Of a stretch of 64,000 bases of DNA, positions 46,907 to 56,116 are shown piece after piece (position 1 is the first letter of the stretch; each line of letters opens with the position of its first letter). Source of the DNA: Pyrinomonadaceae bacterium MAG19_C2-C3 (GTDB lineage Bacteria > Acidobacteriota > Blastocatellia > Pyrinomonadales > Pyrinomonadaceae); NCBI GenBank assembly GCA_024330265.1, contig JANDLT010000013.1:1-64000 (forward strand), given 5' to 3'. The translations under genes and the position numbers were made by a program. The notes beneath the pieces were generated by a model, which saw only the letters and a list, made by a program, of their open reading frames with translations, searched no databases and was not told the origin of the DNA.

Positions 46907-47383
46907 TTAACCACGCAAGACTAACTTCGACGCGGGCAGCATCGCGCCCTTTCCGCGATGTTGAAAACAACGTCCCACGCCGCGCACGCGCCGCGAACAT
47001 GGCGTACCTTTTTTCGTCCGCGCTCCGCAAATTGAAACCGCTTCGTTCGGGTCTTCGATGTCATCACGACTTTGGTTTGATGTGGCGGCGGACTTGAGAC
47101 TCGATTCACTGACGCTCGGAGTTTGAGCGACAAGCCCGCTCGCCATCGTCGCTTCGCCCGCGCCGGAGCGTTCGATGATGAGTGGCGGCGGTGCGTCATG
47201 TCGTGTGCTTCCGGCTAAGAATCCGGCGAGGATTAACGCGCCCATTATTAGCGGAATTTTAACGAACGCACCGCTTCGCAGACGTGTCGTACACGCCGCA
47301 CAGAAACGGCGATTCGTCCACCATCGCCAGCTTCGACGCTCAATCTTTTCCCCGCAATCATTGCAAAAATTCGGGCGATACAT
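46907..47383 (-). CDS. Membrane protein with N- and C-terminal zinc-binding motifs
   Basis: 158 residues from the ATG at 47383. The N-terminus has FCNDCGEK and FCAACTTR, a four-Cys zinc ribbon. One helix follows (IPLIMGALILAGFLAG). A Ser/Ala-rich linker leads to a C-terminal Cys/His cluster, CGARTKKGTPCSRRVRG then GRCFQHRG, a motif that recurs at the ends of many unrelated small proteins. The ribbon would face the cytoplasm. Function unknown. Confidence 0.65.
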   Translation of the reverse strand: MYRPNFCNDCGEKIERRSWRWWTNRRFCAACTTRLRSGAFVKIPLIMGALILAGFLAGSTRHDAPPPLIIERSGAGEATMASGLVAQTPSVSESSLKSAATSNQSRDDIEDPNEAVSICGARTKKGTPCSRRVRGVGRCFQHRGKGAMLPASKLVLRG

Positions 47384-47575
47384 CAGCTTAAATCCCTCAA
47401 CTTCCAAGTCGCTTCGAGCCTTCCCCGTCTATCATGTCCGCCGCACTTTATCACCTTCGTGTGTTTCGTGGATAAAGCTTTCTTGCCTTTCAGTGCGCCT
47501 GACGCTATACACAGCCCATTTTACCCGTGTTTCGCAGATGACACTTGTTGCACGCACAGAACGCAAAGTGATACT

Positions 47576-48280
47576 ATGTCCCTGCCGTCATTCTCATATT
47601 TCGTTTTGCTTGGCGTGTTGAGCGCGAACGCTTTTCACGCCTCTTCTCAATTCTATTTATCGCTGATGCGCCTGAAGCTTTATTGCAATCGTTACGCTCA
47701 TTTCAAAGACGCGCTTGTCTGTTCGGTCAGTTGTGCGTATCGCACGCGCTGCCGCGACTTCGCGCTTTTTTATGACGCGCACCGCGACGCGACCGACGCG
47801 CTTGTCGCGGATTATTACTCGGCGCGTCGCACGGAAGTCGCGCCCTCTGTTCCGCGTCGCACGGTGCTGCCCGTCGTCGCGCTCAACCAGTTAATCAAGT
47901 TGGAGGTTAAAAGAGTGCTTGAAGCCACTTATGTTTGGGTTGACAAGGATGACCACGCCGAAACCCTTAGCACCGAAGAAGTCATCGCCCGCGCCGAACG
48001 CGGTTTGAAGGCAAAACACATTTACAAAGTCGCACAGGAAATGGAACTCAAATTCCAACTCGTTCCGCGTCGCGGCATAGACAAGGCAAAAAGCGAAGTT
48101 AGCCGCGAAGCACACGTTCAAGCCGCGCGTCGCGCCGCATCGTCATCATCGCGCCCGCGTTTAATCGAACCGGAAAACGTCGCCGCGCCGATTGTCGCCA
48201 CCGTCCCGACGGGTGAAACAAACGTCGGCGCACCGCCCGCCCGTCGCCGCCGCGTCGCGCGTGTCGCGGGCGAACGGTAA
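47576..48280 (+). CDS. Hypothetical protein with basic C-terminus
   Basis: 234 residues from the ATG at 47576 (the frame runs back to 47459 without a good start). A hydrophobic N-terminal segment (FSYFVLLGVLSANAFHASSQF) may be an anchor. The middle is helical and charged; the last 60 residues are rich in Arg, Ala and Pro (ARRRRVARVAGER). No family was recognised. It is followed by a hairpin terminator and the tRNA-Arg gene. Confidence 0.5.
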   Translation: MSLPSFSYFVLLGVLSANAFHASSQFYLSLMRLKLYCNRYAHFKDALVCSVSCAYRTRCRDFALFYDAHRDATDALVADYYSARRTEVAPSVPRRTVLPVVALNQLIKLEVKRVLEATYVWVDKDDHAETLSTEEVIARAERGLKAKHIYKVAQEMELKFQLVPRRGIDKAKSEVSREAHVQAARRAASSSSRPRLIEPENVAAPIVATVPTGETNVGAPPARRRRVARVAGER

Positions 48281-48295
48281 ATAATTCATCAAGCA

Positions 48296-48346
48296 AAGGT
48301 TGTCGCACTTCACCCTTACATCACTCTCAAAGGGCGCGGCAACCTT
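48296..48346 (+). terminator. Hairpin before tRNA-Arg
   Basis: AAGGTTGTCGC pairs with GCGGCAACCTT across a 29-base loop, ahead of the tRNA promoter. Confidence 0.5.
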
Positions 48347-48348
48347 GC

Positions 48349-48378
48349 TTGACACTCTTTGACCGCGTTCCGTATATT
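48349..48378 (+). promoter_or_regulatory. Promoter of tRNA-Arg
   Basis: TTGACA (48349-48354), 18 bases, TATATT (48373-48378), 22 bases before the mature tRNA. Confidence 0.7.
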
Positions 48379-48400
48379 CTTCGCTCACGCCTCAAGACAT

Positions 48401-48474
48401 GCACCCGTAGCTCAGTTGGATAGAGTGCTTGACTACGAATCAAGAAGTCGCAAGTTCGAATCTTGCCGGGTGCA
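48401..48474 (+). tRNA. tRNA-Arg (anticodon ACG)
   Basis: 74 bases. Acceptor stem GCACCCG / CGGGTGC, D-loop AGCTCAGTTGGATAGAG, anticodon stem CTTGA...TCAAG with loop CTACGAA, and T-arm GTTCGAATC. A discriminator A follows and no CCA is encoded. The A34 is expected to be changed to inosine by TadA. Confidence 0.95.
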
Positions 48475-48531
48475 TCATCATCATGTTTCAACGCTCTGCG
48501 CGCGTAATGCCGCCAAGCAAATAAATTATTC

Positions 48532-48567
48532 AAAAGCCACAGCCGCATCGCTGTGGCTTTTTATTTT
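48532..48567 (+). terminator. Terminator after tRNA-Arg
   Basis: AAAAGCCACAGC / GCTGTGGCTTTTT with a 6-base loop and T-rich tail. Confidence 0.85.
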
Positions 48568-48583
48568 CGAGGTCACAATAAAC

Positions 48584-49462
48584 ATGAAAAACTTTACGCT
48601 CAACCTGTTCAAAGCCGCGTCTCTGTGTCTGGTGTTCATCTTGACGGCAAACGTCGCTTCGGCGTGGGATGACACAGGGCATATGCTGGTTTCCACCGTC
48701 GCGTATAAACGCCTAAATCCGCGCGCCCGCGCACGGGTTGACGCTTTGACGAAAACGATTCGCTTTTGCGGAAAGACGTATGACCCGATTACCGTCTCGA
48801 CGTGGATGGATGATTTGCGCGCCGATTCGATGCACGACGATATGCGCGAATGGCATTACATCAACATCCCTGTTTTCGACGGCGTTCCGGTTGACCCGAA
48901 AAACGTGGCGGCGACCAACAACGCCGCGTCGCGTCTCAAGTGGGGCATCTCGACGCTCACGCTCGGCACGGGTTCAGACCAGAAAGACGCGGAAGTTTTA
49001 GGTTTTCTGTATCACCTGACCGGAGACATTCATCAACCTTTGCACGCCGCGACGCGCTACACGGCGGCGAACGCGGGCGGCGACGCGGGCGGAAACTTTT
49101 TCAAGCTGACGGGGATAGAACAAGCCGACAACCTTCATCATTTGTGGGACACCGCCGCCGGAGCGTTCGATTTTTGGAGCACTCCACGACCGCTCGAAGC
49201 CGCGACGCGCACGCGATTGGATGAGTATGCGCGGGGTATCGAAGCCGAGTTTCCAGCGGACACAATGCCGGAAGCGCGCGAGATAAACCCCGACAAATGG
49301 GCGCAAGAAAGCCACGCCCTCGCGCGTCAGTACGCATACAATCTGAAAGAAAATTCGACGCCAAGCACAGCATATCTCACGCAAGCCCAAGCGGTCGCGC
49401 GCCGTCGCATTGCCCTCGCGGGGTATCGTCTCGCCAATATGATGAACGCGATTTACCCGTAA
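48584..49462 (+). CDS. Secreted S1/P1-type nuclease
   Basis: 292 residues. The signal peptide ends VASA, so the mature protein begins with Trp28, whose amino group binds zinc in this family. Other ligands: His33 (TGHMLV), an Asp in STWMDDLRAD, the His of REWHYIN, HLTGDIHQPLHA, and NLHHLWDTA. All three zinc sites appear complete. These enzymes cut single-stranded RNA and DNA outside the cell, and may serve nutrient recovery. GAGGT precedes the ATG. Confidence 0.9.
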   Translation: MKNFTLNLFKAASLCLVFILTANVASAWDDTGHMLVSTVAYKRLNPRARARVDALTKTIRFCGKTYDPITVSTWMDDLRADSMHDDMREWHYINIPVFDGVPVDPKNVAATNNAASRLKWGISTLTLGTGSDQKDAEVLGFLYHLTGDIHQPLHAATRYTAANAGGDAGGNFFKLTGIEQADNLHHLWDTAAGAFDFWSTPRPLEAATRTRLDEYARGIEAEFPADTMPEAREINPDKWAQESHALARQYAYNLKENSTPSTAYLTQAQAVARRRIALAGYRLANMMNAIYP

Positions 49463-49550
49463 AACTTTTTCTAAAATCTCGTCGGTTTGACGCAAGCCGT
49501 GCGTATATCAGGCGTTCTTACTTTGTCGCTTAACCTTTGGAGACATTGCC

Positions 49551-50090
49551 ATGAGTACACCGTCACGCAAAATCATCGGCGTCGTCGCGTTCGTCGTCGC
49601 CCTCATCACTGCCATTGCCCTCACACGCTTCGCCGTTACACGACTCGCACAACCTGAAAATGTCGCGCCGCCCGTCGCCACAACCACGCGCACCGCGCCC
49701 GTCGGCTTCGTCGTTCAACAATCAATCATAGATTTCAAACGGCGCACGACGTACACGACGCTGCGGCTTGAGCGCAATAGTGACTCGCCCACGCGGGTTT
49801 GGGTTTGGACTCACTACTTTTCACCGGACAAAGCGGGTGTCAGTTGGTCTGCCGCGCCTGTCACAATCAATGCGCCGTTTGCGGATGCCGACCGCCGCAT
49901 CGTCACCGTAACGGGCGAATGCCCGCGCGCAATGTGCGACCGCGTGCCGCAGGACAAGACCGCGTATTACGCCCGCGTGTTCGTCACGGATGAATCGCCG
50001 GAAGCGTCTCAACCCACTTTCACATCACGCGACTTCGACATCATGACCGCGACGCCCGTGCTTCTGCAAGGCATTGACGCGCGGCGTTAA
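49551..50090 (+). CDS. Membrane-anchored protein, unknown function
   Basis: 179 residues. One N-terminal helix (IIGVVAFVVALITAIALTRF) and a beta-rich exported part (RTTYTTLRLERNSDSPTRV, VTVTGECPRAMCDRVPQD, with two Cys close enough to form a disulphide). No motif recognised. TGGAGA lies before the start. It is followed after 80 bases by the von Willebrand lipoprotein and may share its transcript. Confidence 0.6.
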   Translation: MSTPSRKIIGVVAFVVALITAIALTRFAVTRLAQPENVAPPVATTTRTAPVGFVVQQSIIDFKRRTTYTTLRLERNSDSPTRVWVWTHYFSPDKAGVSWSAAPVTINAPFADADRRIVTVTGECPRAMCDRVPQDKTAYYARVFVTDESPEASQPTFTSRDFDIMTATPVLLQGIDARR

Positions 50091-50171
50091 ATCTTGCTTC
50101 GGGTTCACATTACATTGTCTCTGTTTCACCTAATCGCCGGTGCATGGCGCGAATACACGCGAAGGATTTTT

Positions 50172-51836
50172 ATGAACCACACTCAACCTCAATCCCGCCG
50201 GAAACAATCAATCATCGCTTTTGCTCTCATCGCCGTCATCGTGTTGACGGGCGCGTGTGACACCGCGCGCAATAACAACACGACCACAGCATCGCAGAAC
50301 GCCGCGAATATGATGAGTATGAACGGCAACATGAACTCAAACATGAATGCGATGACGGTTGGACGCTTGGAAACTTTCTACGAGCATCAATCAGGATATG
50401 AACCGGAGCAGAACGTGCGCGGTGAAAATTACGAGCGCGTCGCGGAAAATCCTTTCCTTGAAGCCGCGCGCACGCCGCTTTCGACATTTTCGATTGATGT
50501 TGATACCGCGTCGTACAGCAACACGCGCCGCTTCATCGGAGAAGGTACGAAGCCGCCGCCCGATGCGGTTCGTATCGAAGAATTCATCAACTATTTTACT
50601 TATGACTATCCGCAGCCCGTCGGAGATGCGCCGTTCTCCGTGACGACGGAAACGGCGCAGTGTCCATGGAATCCGCGCCATCGTCTCGTCCACATCGGTT
50701 TGCAAGGCAGACGGATTCAAAACGAAAACTTGCCGCCCGCGAACCTCGTTTTCCTGCTTGACGTTTCCGGCTCGATGCAGGACGCCGCGAAACTCCCGTT
50801 AGTCCAACGCGCCTTGAAAATCCTAGTTGAACAAATGACCGCGCGTGACCGCATCAGCATCGTCGTTTATGCCGGAGCGAGTGGTCTGGCTTTGCCTTCC
50901 ACATCCGGCGAACGGAAGCGCGACATCATCAACGCGATTGATAATCTCGAAGCGGGCGGTTCGACCAACGGCGGCGAAGGCATCGAACTCGCTTACCGCA
51001 TCGCAAGTCAAAACTTCATACAGGGCGGCACGAACCGCGTCATACTCGCCACCGACGGTGATTTCAATGTCGGCGTGACAAGCGAAAACGAACTCGTCCG
51101 GCTCATCGAAGAAAAACGGAAAGGCGGGGTGTTTCTTTCCGTCTTGGGATTCGGCACGGGCAATCTCAACGACGCGACGATGGAGAAACTCGCGGACAAG
51201 GGCAACGGCAATTACGCTTATATTGATTCTTTTGAAGAAGCCCGCAAAGTCTTCGGGCAGGAAATCGGCGGCACGCTCGTGGCGATTGCGAAGGACGTGA
51301 AAATTCAAGTCGAGTTTAATCCGTCGGCAGCCGCCGCGTATCGCCTTATCGGTTATGAAAACCGTTTGCTTGCCGACCGTGATTTTAACGACGACACGAA
51401 AGACGCGGGCGAAATCGGGGCGGGTAAAACCGTGACCGCGCTCTACGAAGTCGTCCCTTACGGTGAACGTGTGGACGGAACGGACACCACGCCGCTCAAG
51501 TATCAACCAAACACCGGAAGCGGCGCGATGCGTGGCGGCGGTGAACTGATGACCGTGCAGTTGCGCTATAAAGAACCGGAGGGCGAGCAGAGCAAACTCC
51601 TGAGCATCGGGGTCGCGGACACAAATCAGGCGACGGACACGGCATCGGAAAACTTCCGTTTCGCGGCGGCGGTCGCGGCTTTCGGGATGTTGCTCAAGGA
51701 TTCACGTCATAAAGGCGCGGCGAATCTCAACAACGTCCGCCTCCTCGCGCAAAACTCAATCGGCGCGGATTTACACGGGCAGCGCGCCGAATTCGTCCGC
51801 CTCGTCGGAGAGGCTTCGCGCTTGAATGGCTTCTGA
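50172..51836 (+). CDS. YfbK-like lipoprotein with von Willebrand factor A domain
   Basis: 554 residues from the ATG at 50172 with GAAGGA before it. Lipobox VLTGAC, an Asn/Met-rich linker, the YfbK N-terminal region (ENPFLEAARTPLSTFSIDVD), then a VWA domain whose metal site is DVSGS with later Thr and Asp (LATDGDFNVG), and the C-terminal region (about 390-550) usual in this family. It probably mediates protein contacts at the outer membrane. The stop codon (TGA at 51834-51836) lies at the edge of repeat E copy 2. Confidence 0.9.
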   Translation: MNHTQPQSRRKQSIIAFALIAVIVLTGACDTARNNNTTTASQNAANMMSMNGNMNSNMNAMTVGRLETFYEHQSGYEPEQNVRGENYERVAENPFLEAARTPLSTFSIDVDTASYSNTRRFIGEGTKPPPDAVRIEEFINYFTYDYPQPVGDAPFSVTTETAQCPWNPRHRLVHIGLQGRRIQNENLPPANLVFLLDVSGSMQDAAKLPLVQRALKILVEQMTARDRISIVVYAGASGLALPSTSGERKRDIINAIDNLEAGGSTNGGEGIELAYRIASQNFIQGGTNRVILATDGDFNVGVTSENELVRLIEEKRKGGVFLSVLGFGTGNLNDATMEKLADKGNGNYAYIDSFEEARKVFGQEIGGTLVAIAKDVKIQVEFNPSAAAAYRLIGYENRLLADRDFNDDTKDAGEIGAGKTVTALYEVVPYGERVDGTDTTPLKYQPNTGSGAMRGGGELMTVQLRYKEPEGEQSKLLSIGVADTNQATDTASENFRFAAAVAAFGMLLKDSRHKGAANLNNVRLLAQNSIGADLHGQRAEFVRLVGEASRLNGF

Positions 51837-51960
51837 TTGAAAACTCTGCGGTACTTCGGCGTCCGCCCTCAGCGCGTCTCTGCGTCAAAGAACTTTTTTA
51901 ACGCAGAGTTCCGCAGAGTGAAGACGCAGAGTTCCGCAGAGAGGAAAGCCATTTTTTGAG
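51835..51960. repeat. Repeat family E (CTCTGCG), copy 2
   Basis: It starts GATTGAAAACTCTGCGG and ends CCATTTTTTGAG, as in copy 1 at 40942-41042. ATGGCTTCT occurs on both sides (51826-51834 and 51961-51969). The gene's stop TGA is T from the left flank plus GA from the element. The following stretch 51970-52224 contains no gene that I can support. Confidence 0.75.
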
Positions 51961-52224
51961 ATGGCTTCTAACTTCGTCCCCACTTCTGCCAACTCATTCC
52001 ACCGCTTTGACTTAACTACCGTTATGATGGTAGTTTAGCTGCATCCCAGACATCTGAATCAGGCTCGGTAGTAACACTCAAACGATTTTCTTCGACGCCG
52101 GTTCAAGCAGTTTGTATCGCTCAAGCGGTCATTGCTTTCGTCGTCAAAGATGCGTCGTGGCGCGTCCGTGCGTTTTGAGTGTGGGTTTGAGGCGCAAGGG
52201 ATGTATTCAAGTAAAGGGCAAAAA

Positions 52225-53439
52225 ATGAGTGAGACGGAACAACATAAGGACGAAGACCTGACGGCGGGGCGGCACGCGGGCGGACAGAAGTTCGATTTAG
52301 TGTGCCTTTCGCATTTGCGCTGGGACTTCGTTTATCAGCGTCCGCAACATCTTTTAGGTCGCGCCGCGCAAGCGGGTAATCGCGTCTTCTTTTTTGAGGA
52401 GCCGATTTTCGATGCCGACGAAGCCCGCCTCAACACCGGAGCGCGCGATGAAGGCGTGATTGTCGCCGTCCCGCATCTGCCGCACGGCATGAGCGCGGAA
52501 GAAATCAATCGCACACTCGCCCGTCTGCTTGATGAAATGCTGGCGGCGCACAAGGTTGACGATTTCGCCCTGTGGTATTACACGCCGATGGCACTTCAGT
52601 TTTCGTCGCATCTGCGCCCGCGCGTCACGATTTACGATTGCATGGACGAGCTTTCGATGTTCAAAGGTGCTTCGCCGGAATTGCGCGACTACGAAAACAA
52701 ACTTTTCAAACGCGCCGATTTGGTTTTCACCGGCGGGCAAAGCCTGTACGAAGCCAAGCGCGAACAGCATCCCGAACATGGAGCGATACACTGTTTTCCG
52801 AGCAGTGTGGATGTCGCGCATTTCGCGGTGGCACGCGGGGCGGTCGAAGAACCCGCCGACCAAGCCGGGATTCCCCGTCCGCGCTTCGGTTTTTTCGGCG
52901 TCGTGGATGAACGCTTCGACGTTGAATTATTGGGCGGATTGGCGAAGGCGCGCCCTGATTGGCAGTTCGTCATCATCGGTCCCGTCGTCAAAATTGACGA
53001 AGCGAGTTTGCCGCGCGAGGCGAACATTCATTATCTCGGCGGCAAAACTTACGCCGAACTCCCTTCATACATCGGCGGTTGGGACGTGGCAACGCTGCTT
53101 TTCGCGCGCAATGAATCCACGCGCTTTATCTCACCGACGAAAACCCCCGAATACCTCGCCGCCGGACGCAACGTGATTTCGACTTCGATTCGTGATGTGG
53201 TGCGTCCTTACGGGGAGCAAAACTTAGTCAGTATCGCCGACACGGTTGATGATTTCACGCGCGCCGCCGATGTCGTTTTGCGTACAGACTTCGACCGCGC
53301 CGCGTGGTTAAATCGCGTTGATAATCAACTTAAACAAAATTCGTGGGATCGTACATGGCAGCGCATGAACGATTTGATTGGTGACCGTTTTGCGGCACAC
53401 GATGAATCGGATACATCGCAAAACAGGCTGCATCGTTAG
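52225..53439 (+). CDS. Glycosyltransferase (GT4-like, GT-B fold)
   Basis: 404 residues from the ATG at 52225 (52201 and 52132 are longer options). The N-terminal half starts with a VCLSHLRWDFVYQRPQHL pattern, found in glycosyltransferases that act on envelope polysaccharides. The C-terminal half has the nucleotide-sugar region (RFGFFGVVDERFD, WQFVIIGPVVK, SPTKTPEYLAAGRNVIST). It is soluble. It lies upstream of UDP-galactopyranose mutase on the same strand, so its donor could be UDP-galactofuranose; that is inference from position. Confidence 0.82.
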   Translation: MSETEQHKDEDLTAGRHAGGQKFDLVCLSHLRWDFVYQRPQHLLGRAAQAGNRVFFFEEPIFDADEARLNTGARDEGVIVAVPHLPHGMSAEEINRTLARLLDEMLAAHKVDDFALWYYTPMALQFSSHLRPRVTIYDCMDELSMFKGASPELRDYENKLFKRADLVFTGGQSLYEAKREQHPEHGAIHCFPSSVDVAHFAVARGAVEEPADQAGIPRPRFGFFGVVDERFDVELLGGLAKARPDWQFVIIGPVVKIDEASLPREANIHYLGGKTYAELPSYIGGWDVATLLFARNESTRFISPTKTPEYLAAGRNVISTSIRDVVRPYGEQNLVSIADTVDDFTRAADVVLRTDFDRAAWLNRVDNQLKQNSWDRTWQRMNDLIGDRFAAHDESDTSQNRLHR

Positions 53440-53604
53440 GTGGAACTTGGGCGAAAACCGGCTTGCGTGATTATCAAACACGCATAAAGAGGTTCGCGGT
53501 GGTGGTGAAAAATTGTGCGACGCCTCGCGTCACGGCTTAGAAATTGCCATGTTCAGGGCGCACTTGGGACTTACCGTACTAAAATCAAAGGGAGAGAACT
53601 TTAG

Positions 53605-54852
53605 ATGTTTGATTATTTAATTGTCGGTGCAGGGTTTGCGGGTAGTGTATTGGCAGAGCGTTTAGCGAACGGCTCGAACAAGCGGGTTTTGATTTGCGAC
53701 AAGCGTTCGCACATCGGCGGCAATGCTTACGACGAGTATAACGAACACGGAATACTGATTCATCGCTACGGACCTCATATCTTCCACACCAATTCGCGCG
53801 ACGTGTTCGAGTATCTTTCGCGCTTTACCGACTGGCGCAGTTATGAGCATCGTGTGCAGGCGAGCGTGGACGGGCAGTTAGTTCCGATGCCGATAAACCT
53901 TGACACGATAAATCAACTCTACGGTCTCAAACTCACGTCTTTTGAACTGGAACAGTTTTTTGCCAACGTCGCCGAACCCGTCGAAAAACTTCGCACGTCG
54001 GAAGATGTCGTGGTTTCTAAAATCGGCAGGGAACTCTACGAAAAATTCTTCCGTAACTACACGCGCAAACAGTGGGACTTAGACCCTTCGGAACTCGATG
54101 CGTCGGTCACTTCGCGCGTCCCGACCAGAACCAACCGCGACAATCGTTACTTTACCGATTCGTATCAAGCGATGCCGCTTCACGGTTTTACGCGCATGTT
54201 CGAGCGTCTGCTTGACCACCCGAACATCTCCGTCATGCTCAACACGGACTACCGCGACATCGAAGCGGTGATTCCGTACAAGCAGATGATTTACACGGGT
54301 CCCGTTGATTCTTATTTCGATTATCGCTACGGCAAACTTCCGTATCGCTCATTGGAGTTCAAGCACGAAACGCACAACGTGGAAGTTTATCAACCCGCTC
54401 CGGTCGTCAATTTTCCGAACGAGCATCTATACACGCGCATCACCGAGTTCAAATACCTGACGGGTCAGGAACACGCCAAGACTTCGATTGTTTATGAATA
54501 TCCGCGCGCCGAAGGCGACCCGTACTACCCGATTCCGCGCCCGGAAAATGCCGAAGTTTATAAGAAATACAAAGCCCTCGCCGATGCCACACAAGATGTA
54601 CAGTTCGTCGGCAGACTCGCCACCTATCGCTATTACAACATGGATCAAGTCGTCGCACAGGCTTTGACGACGTATGCCAAAATCATCGGCACGAAGCGTC
54701 AGGAAGCGACCGCCGCCATTGCCGCCAGCGCGACGAAGATGCCGACCATCGTTACGAAAACATATTCGTTGCCGTCGCCCATGACCATCAGCACCAACGG
54801 CGCGGCAACCGCCGCCGCCCGCGCGAAAGGTGCTTCAAGCGAAGCGGCGTAA
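53605..54852 (+). CDS. glf: UDP-galactopyranose mutase
   Basis: 415 residues. N-terminal FAD fold DYLIVGAGFAGSVLAE, then RSHIGGNAYDEYNEHGI, RYGPHIFHTNS, NYTRKQWDLDPSEL, RVPTRTNRDNRYF and the substrate-site Arg/Tyr residues in YTGPVDSYFDYRYG and GRLATYRYYNMDQ. It interconverts UDP-galactopyranose and UDP-galactofuranose, the precursor of galactofuranose in surface glycans. A C-terminal tail of about 45 residues beyond the usual end is Ala/Thr-rich and odd. Confidence 0.96.
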   Translation: MFDYLIVGAGFAGSVLAERLANGSNKRVLICDKRSHIGGNAYDEYNEHGILIHRYGPHIFHTNSRDVFEYLSRFTDWRSYEHRVQASVDGQLVPMPINLDTINQLYGLKLTSFELEQFFANVAEPVEKLRTSEDVVVSKIGRELYEKFFRNYTRKQWDLDPSELDASVTSRVPTRTNRDNRYFTDSYQAMPLHGFTRMFERLLDHPNISVMLNTDYRDIEAVIPYKQMIYTGPVDSYFDYRYGKLPYRSLEFKHETHNVEVYQPAPVVNFPNEHLYTRITEFKYLTGQEHAKTSIVYEYPRAEGDPYYPIPRPENAEVYKKYKALADATQDVQFVGRLATYRYYNMDQVVAQALTTYAKIIGTKRQEATAAIAASATKMPTIVTKTYSLPSPMTISTNGAATAAARAKGASSEAA

Positions 54853-54894
54853 TGCACTGTGCGGTGTTGTGAGTGCGAACACCGAAAATCCCAA

Positions 54895-54939
54895 TCGCGC
54901 ATGGGTCGTCACTTTTGAACTTCGACGACCCATGCGCGA
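54895..54939 (+). terminator. Hairpin after glf
   Basis: TCGCGCATGGGTCGTC / GACGACCCATGCGCGA, 16 perfect pairs and a 13-base loop. No long T run follows. The rest of the 334-base gap to 55187 contains no gene that I can support. Confidence 0.6.
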
Positions 54940-55186
54940 GACATTTAACTTGAAAGATTTTTACCGGAAAGCGTGCTATCAATCGCTTCTCCGGCACGGC
55001 GTGCATCGTGTCTTTATCGTCGGCACGCGGATTGTCTCTGACCGCGAAACACAAATTAACTTGAGCCGTTTCCGAACAGGCGGTTGTCTGTAACCGATGA
55101 ACGGCACAACCGGAAATCAACCAAGCACGGGTCAACCACTTAGCCTAATTATTTCAGCCTAAGTTATCTAACAAGGAGAAATCGGG

Positions 55187-55975
55187 ATGTCATCACCAGC
55201 AACCAGCATCACAAACGTCGGAACTCGCTCCGACGACAAAACGGACGCGACGCGCAACAAATCGTCGCGCAAACCATCGGTCAACGTCGGTAGCACAGAG
55301 CGCACGATTTCAACCGTCGGCGGCGCGGCACTCGCGCTTTACGGTTTGTCGCGCGGCAGTCTGGCTGGCATCGCCATCGCTGCCATCGGCGGCGGGCTTA
55401 TCTATCGCGGCACAACCGGACACTGCAATGTCTATGAAGCCATCAACGTAGATACCGCGCACGGCAAACACGGCGGCGTCAGTGTGCCGGGAAACAGCGG
55501 CATTAAAGTCGAGAAAAGCATTACCATCAATAAACCGGCGAGCGAACTTTATAAATATTGGCGCAACTTCGAGAACTTGCCGCGCTTTATGGATCACCTC
55601 GAATCGGTCACTGTGTCGGGCGAGAAAAACTCTCACTGGGTGGCGAAAGCTCCGGCGGGTACGACCGTCGAATGGGATGCCGAGATTATCAACGAAAAAG
55701 AGAACGAACTTATCGCGTGGCGTTCTTTGGAAGGCGCGGACGTGGACAATGCGGGCAGCGTGCGCTTTGAAGAAGCGACGGGCGGACGCGGCACAGTCGT
55801 CAAAGTCTCCATCGAATATAACCCGCCGGGCGGCATCGTCGGCGCGACCATCGCCAAGCTGTTCGGTGAAGAACCAAACCAACAAGTTCAAGAAGATTTG
55901 CGCCGCTTCAAACAGGTCATGGAAACAGGCGCACGCTCCACAACCGAAGGACAATCGGCGGGCGCGGGACGGTAG
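55187..55975 (+). CDS. SRPBCC-family protein with DUF2892-like membrane part
   Basis: 262 residues with AAGGAGAAA before the start. A polar N-terminus, then a short hairpin of hydrophobic residues (STVGGAALALYGLSRGSLAG, IAIAAIGGGLIYRG) like DUF2892 modules, and from about 100 an SRPBCC ligand-binding fold (VEKSITINKPASELYKYWRN, NLPRFMDHLESV, WRSLEGADVDNAG). This fusion is common in stress-related loci of many bacteria. The ligand is not known. Confidence 0.85.
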   Translation: MSSPATSITNVGTRSDDKTDATRNKSSRKPSVNVGSTERTISTVGGAALALYGLSRGSLAGIAIAAIGGGLIYRGTTGHCNVYEAINVDTAHGKHGGVSVPGNSGIKVEKSITINKPASELYKYWRNFENLPRFMDHLESVTVSGEKNSHWVAKAPAGTTVEWDAEIINEKENELIAWRSLEGADVDNAGSVRFEEATGGRGTVVKVSIEYNPPGGIVGATIAKLFGEEPNQQVQEDLRRFKQVMETGARSTTEGQSAGAGR

Positions 55976-56098
55976 AAGGAAAGTAGAAAGTAGAAAGTAG
56001 AAAGTTCAGGACAGATTTTCGTACTTTCACCTTTCACCTTTCACCTTTCACCTTTCACCTTTCACCTTTCACCTTTCACCTTTCTACTTTCTACTTTA
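55972..56098. repeat. Heptamer-armed palindrome (CTTTCAC x8)
   Basis: The left arm (55972-56005) is GTAGAAA/GGAAA units, overlapping the stop codon of the SRPBCC gene. The right arm (56024-56098) is eight perfect CTTTCAC heptamers, then two CTTTCTA and CTTTA. It lies 19 bases before the alcohol dehydrogenase start and would form a long, partly imperfect hairpin. Confidence 0.9.
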
Positions 56099-56116
56099 TT
56101 AAGGGGGACACGTTAA

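Noticed and set aside
47459-47575. Upstream extension of the hypothetical gene at 47576
   Set aside because: The added part is Cys-rich and irregular, and lacks a start with a ribosome site.
52014-52035. AACTACC/GGTAGTT hairpin and a TTGACT/TATGAT pair as a promoter for the glycosyltransferase
   Set aside because: The -35 and -10 candidates are only 10 bases apart and the hairpin is short.
54830-55093. An 87-codon frame after glf
   Set aside because: It overlaps the glf end and spans a perfect 16-base hairpin; there is no ribosome site and the composition is not protein-like.
55972-56098. The CTTTCAC array as a CRISPR
   Set aside because: The units are 7 bases with no spacers; it is a simple tandem array with a complementary arm. 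No CRISPR array or cas gene was seen anywhere in the window.
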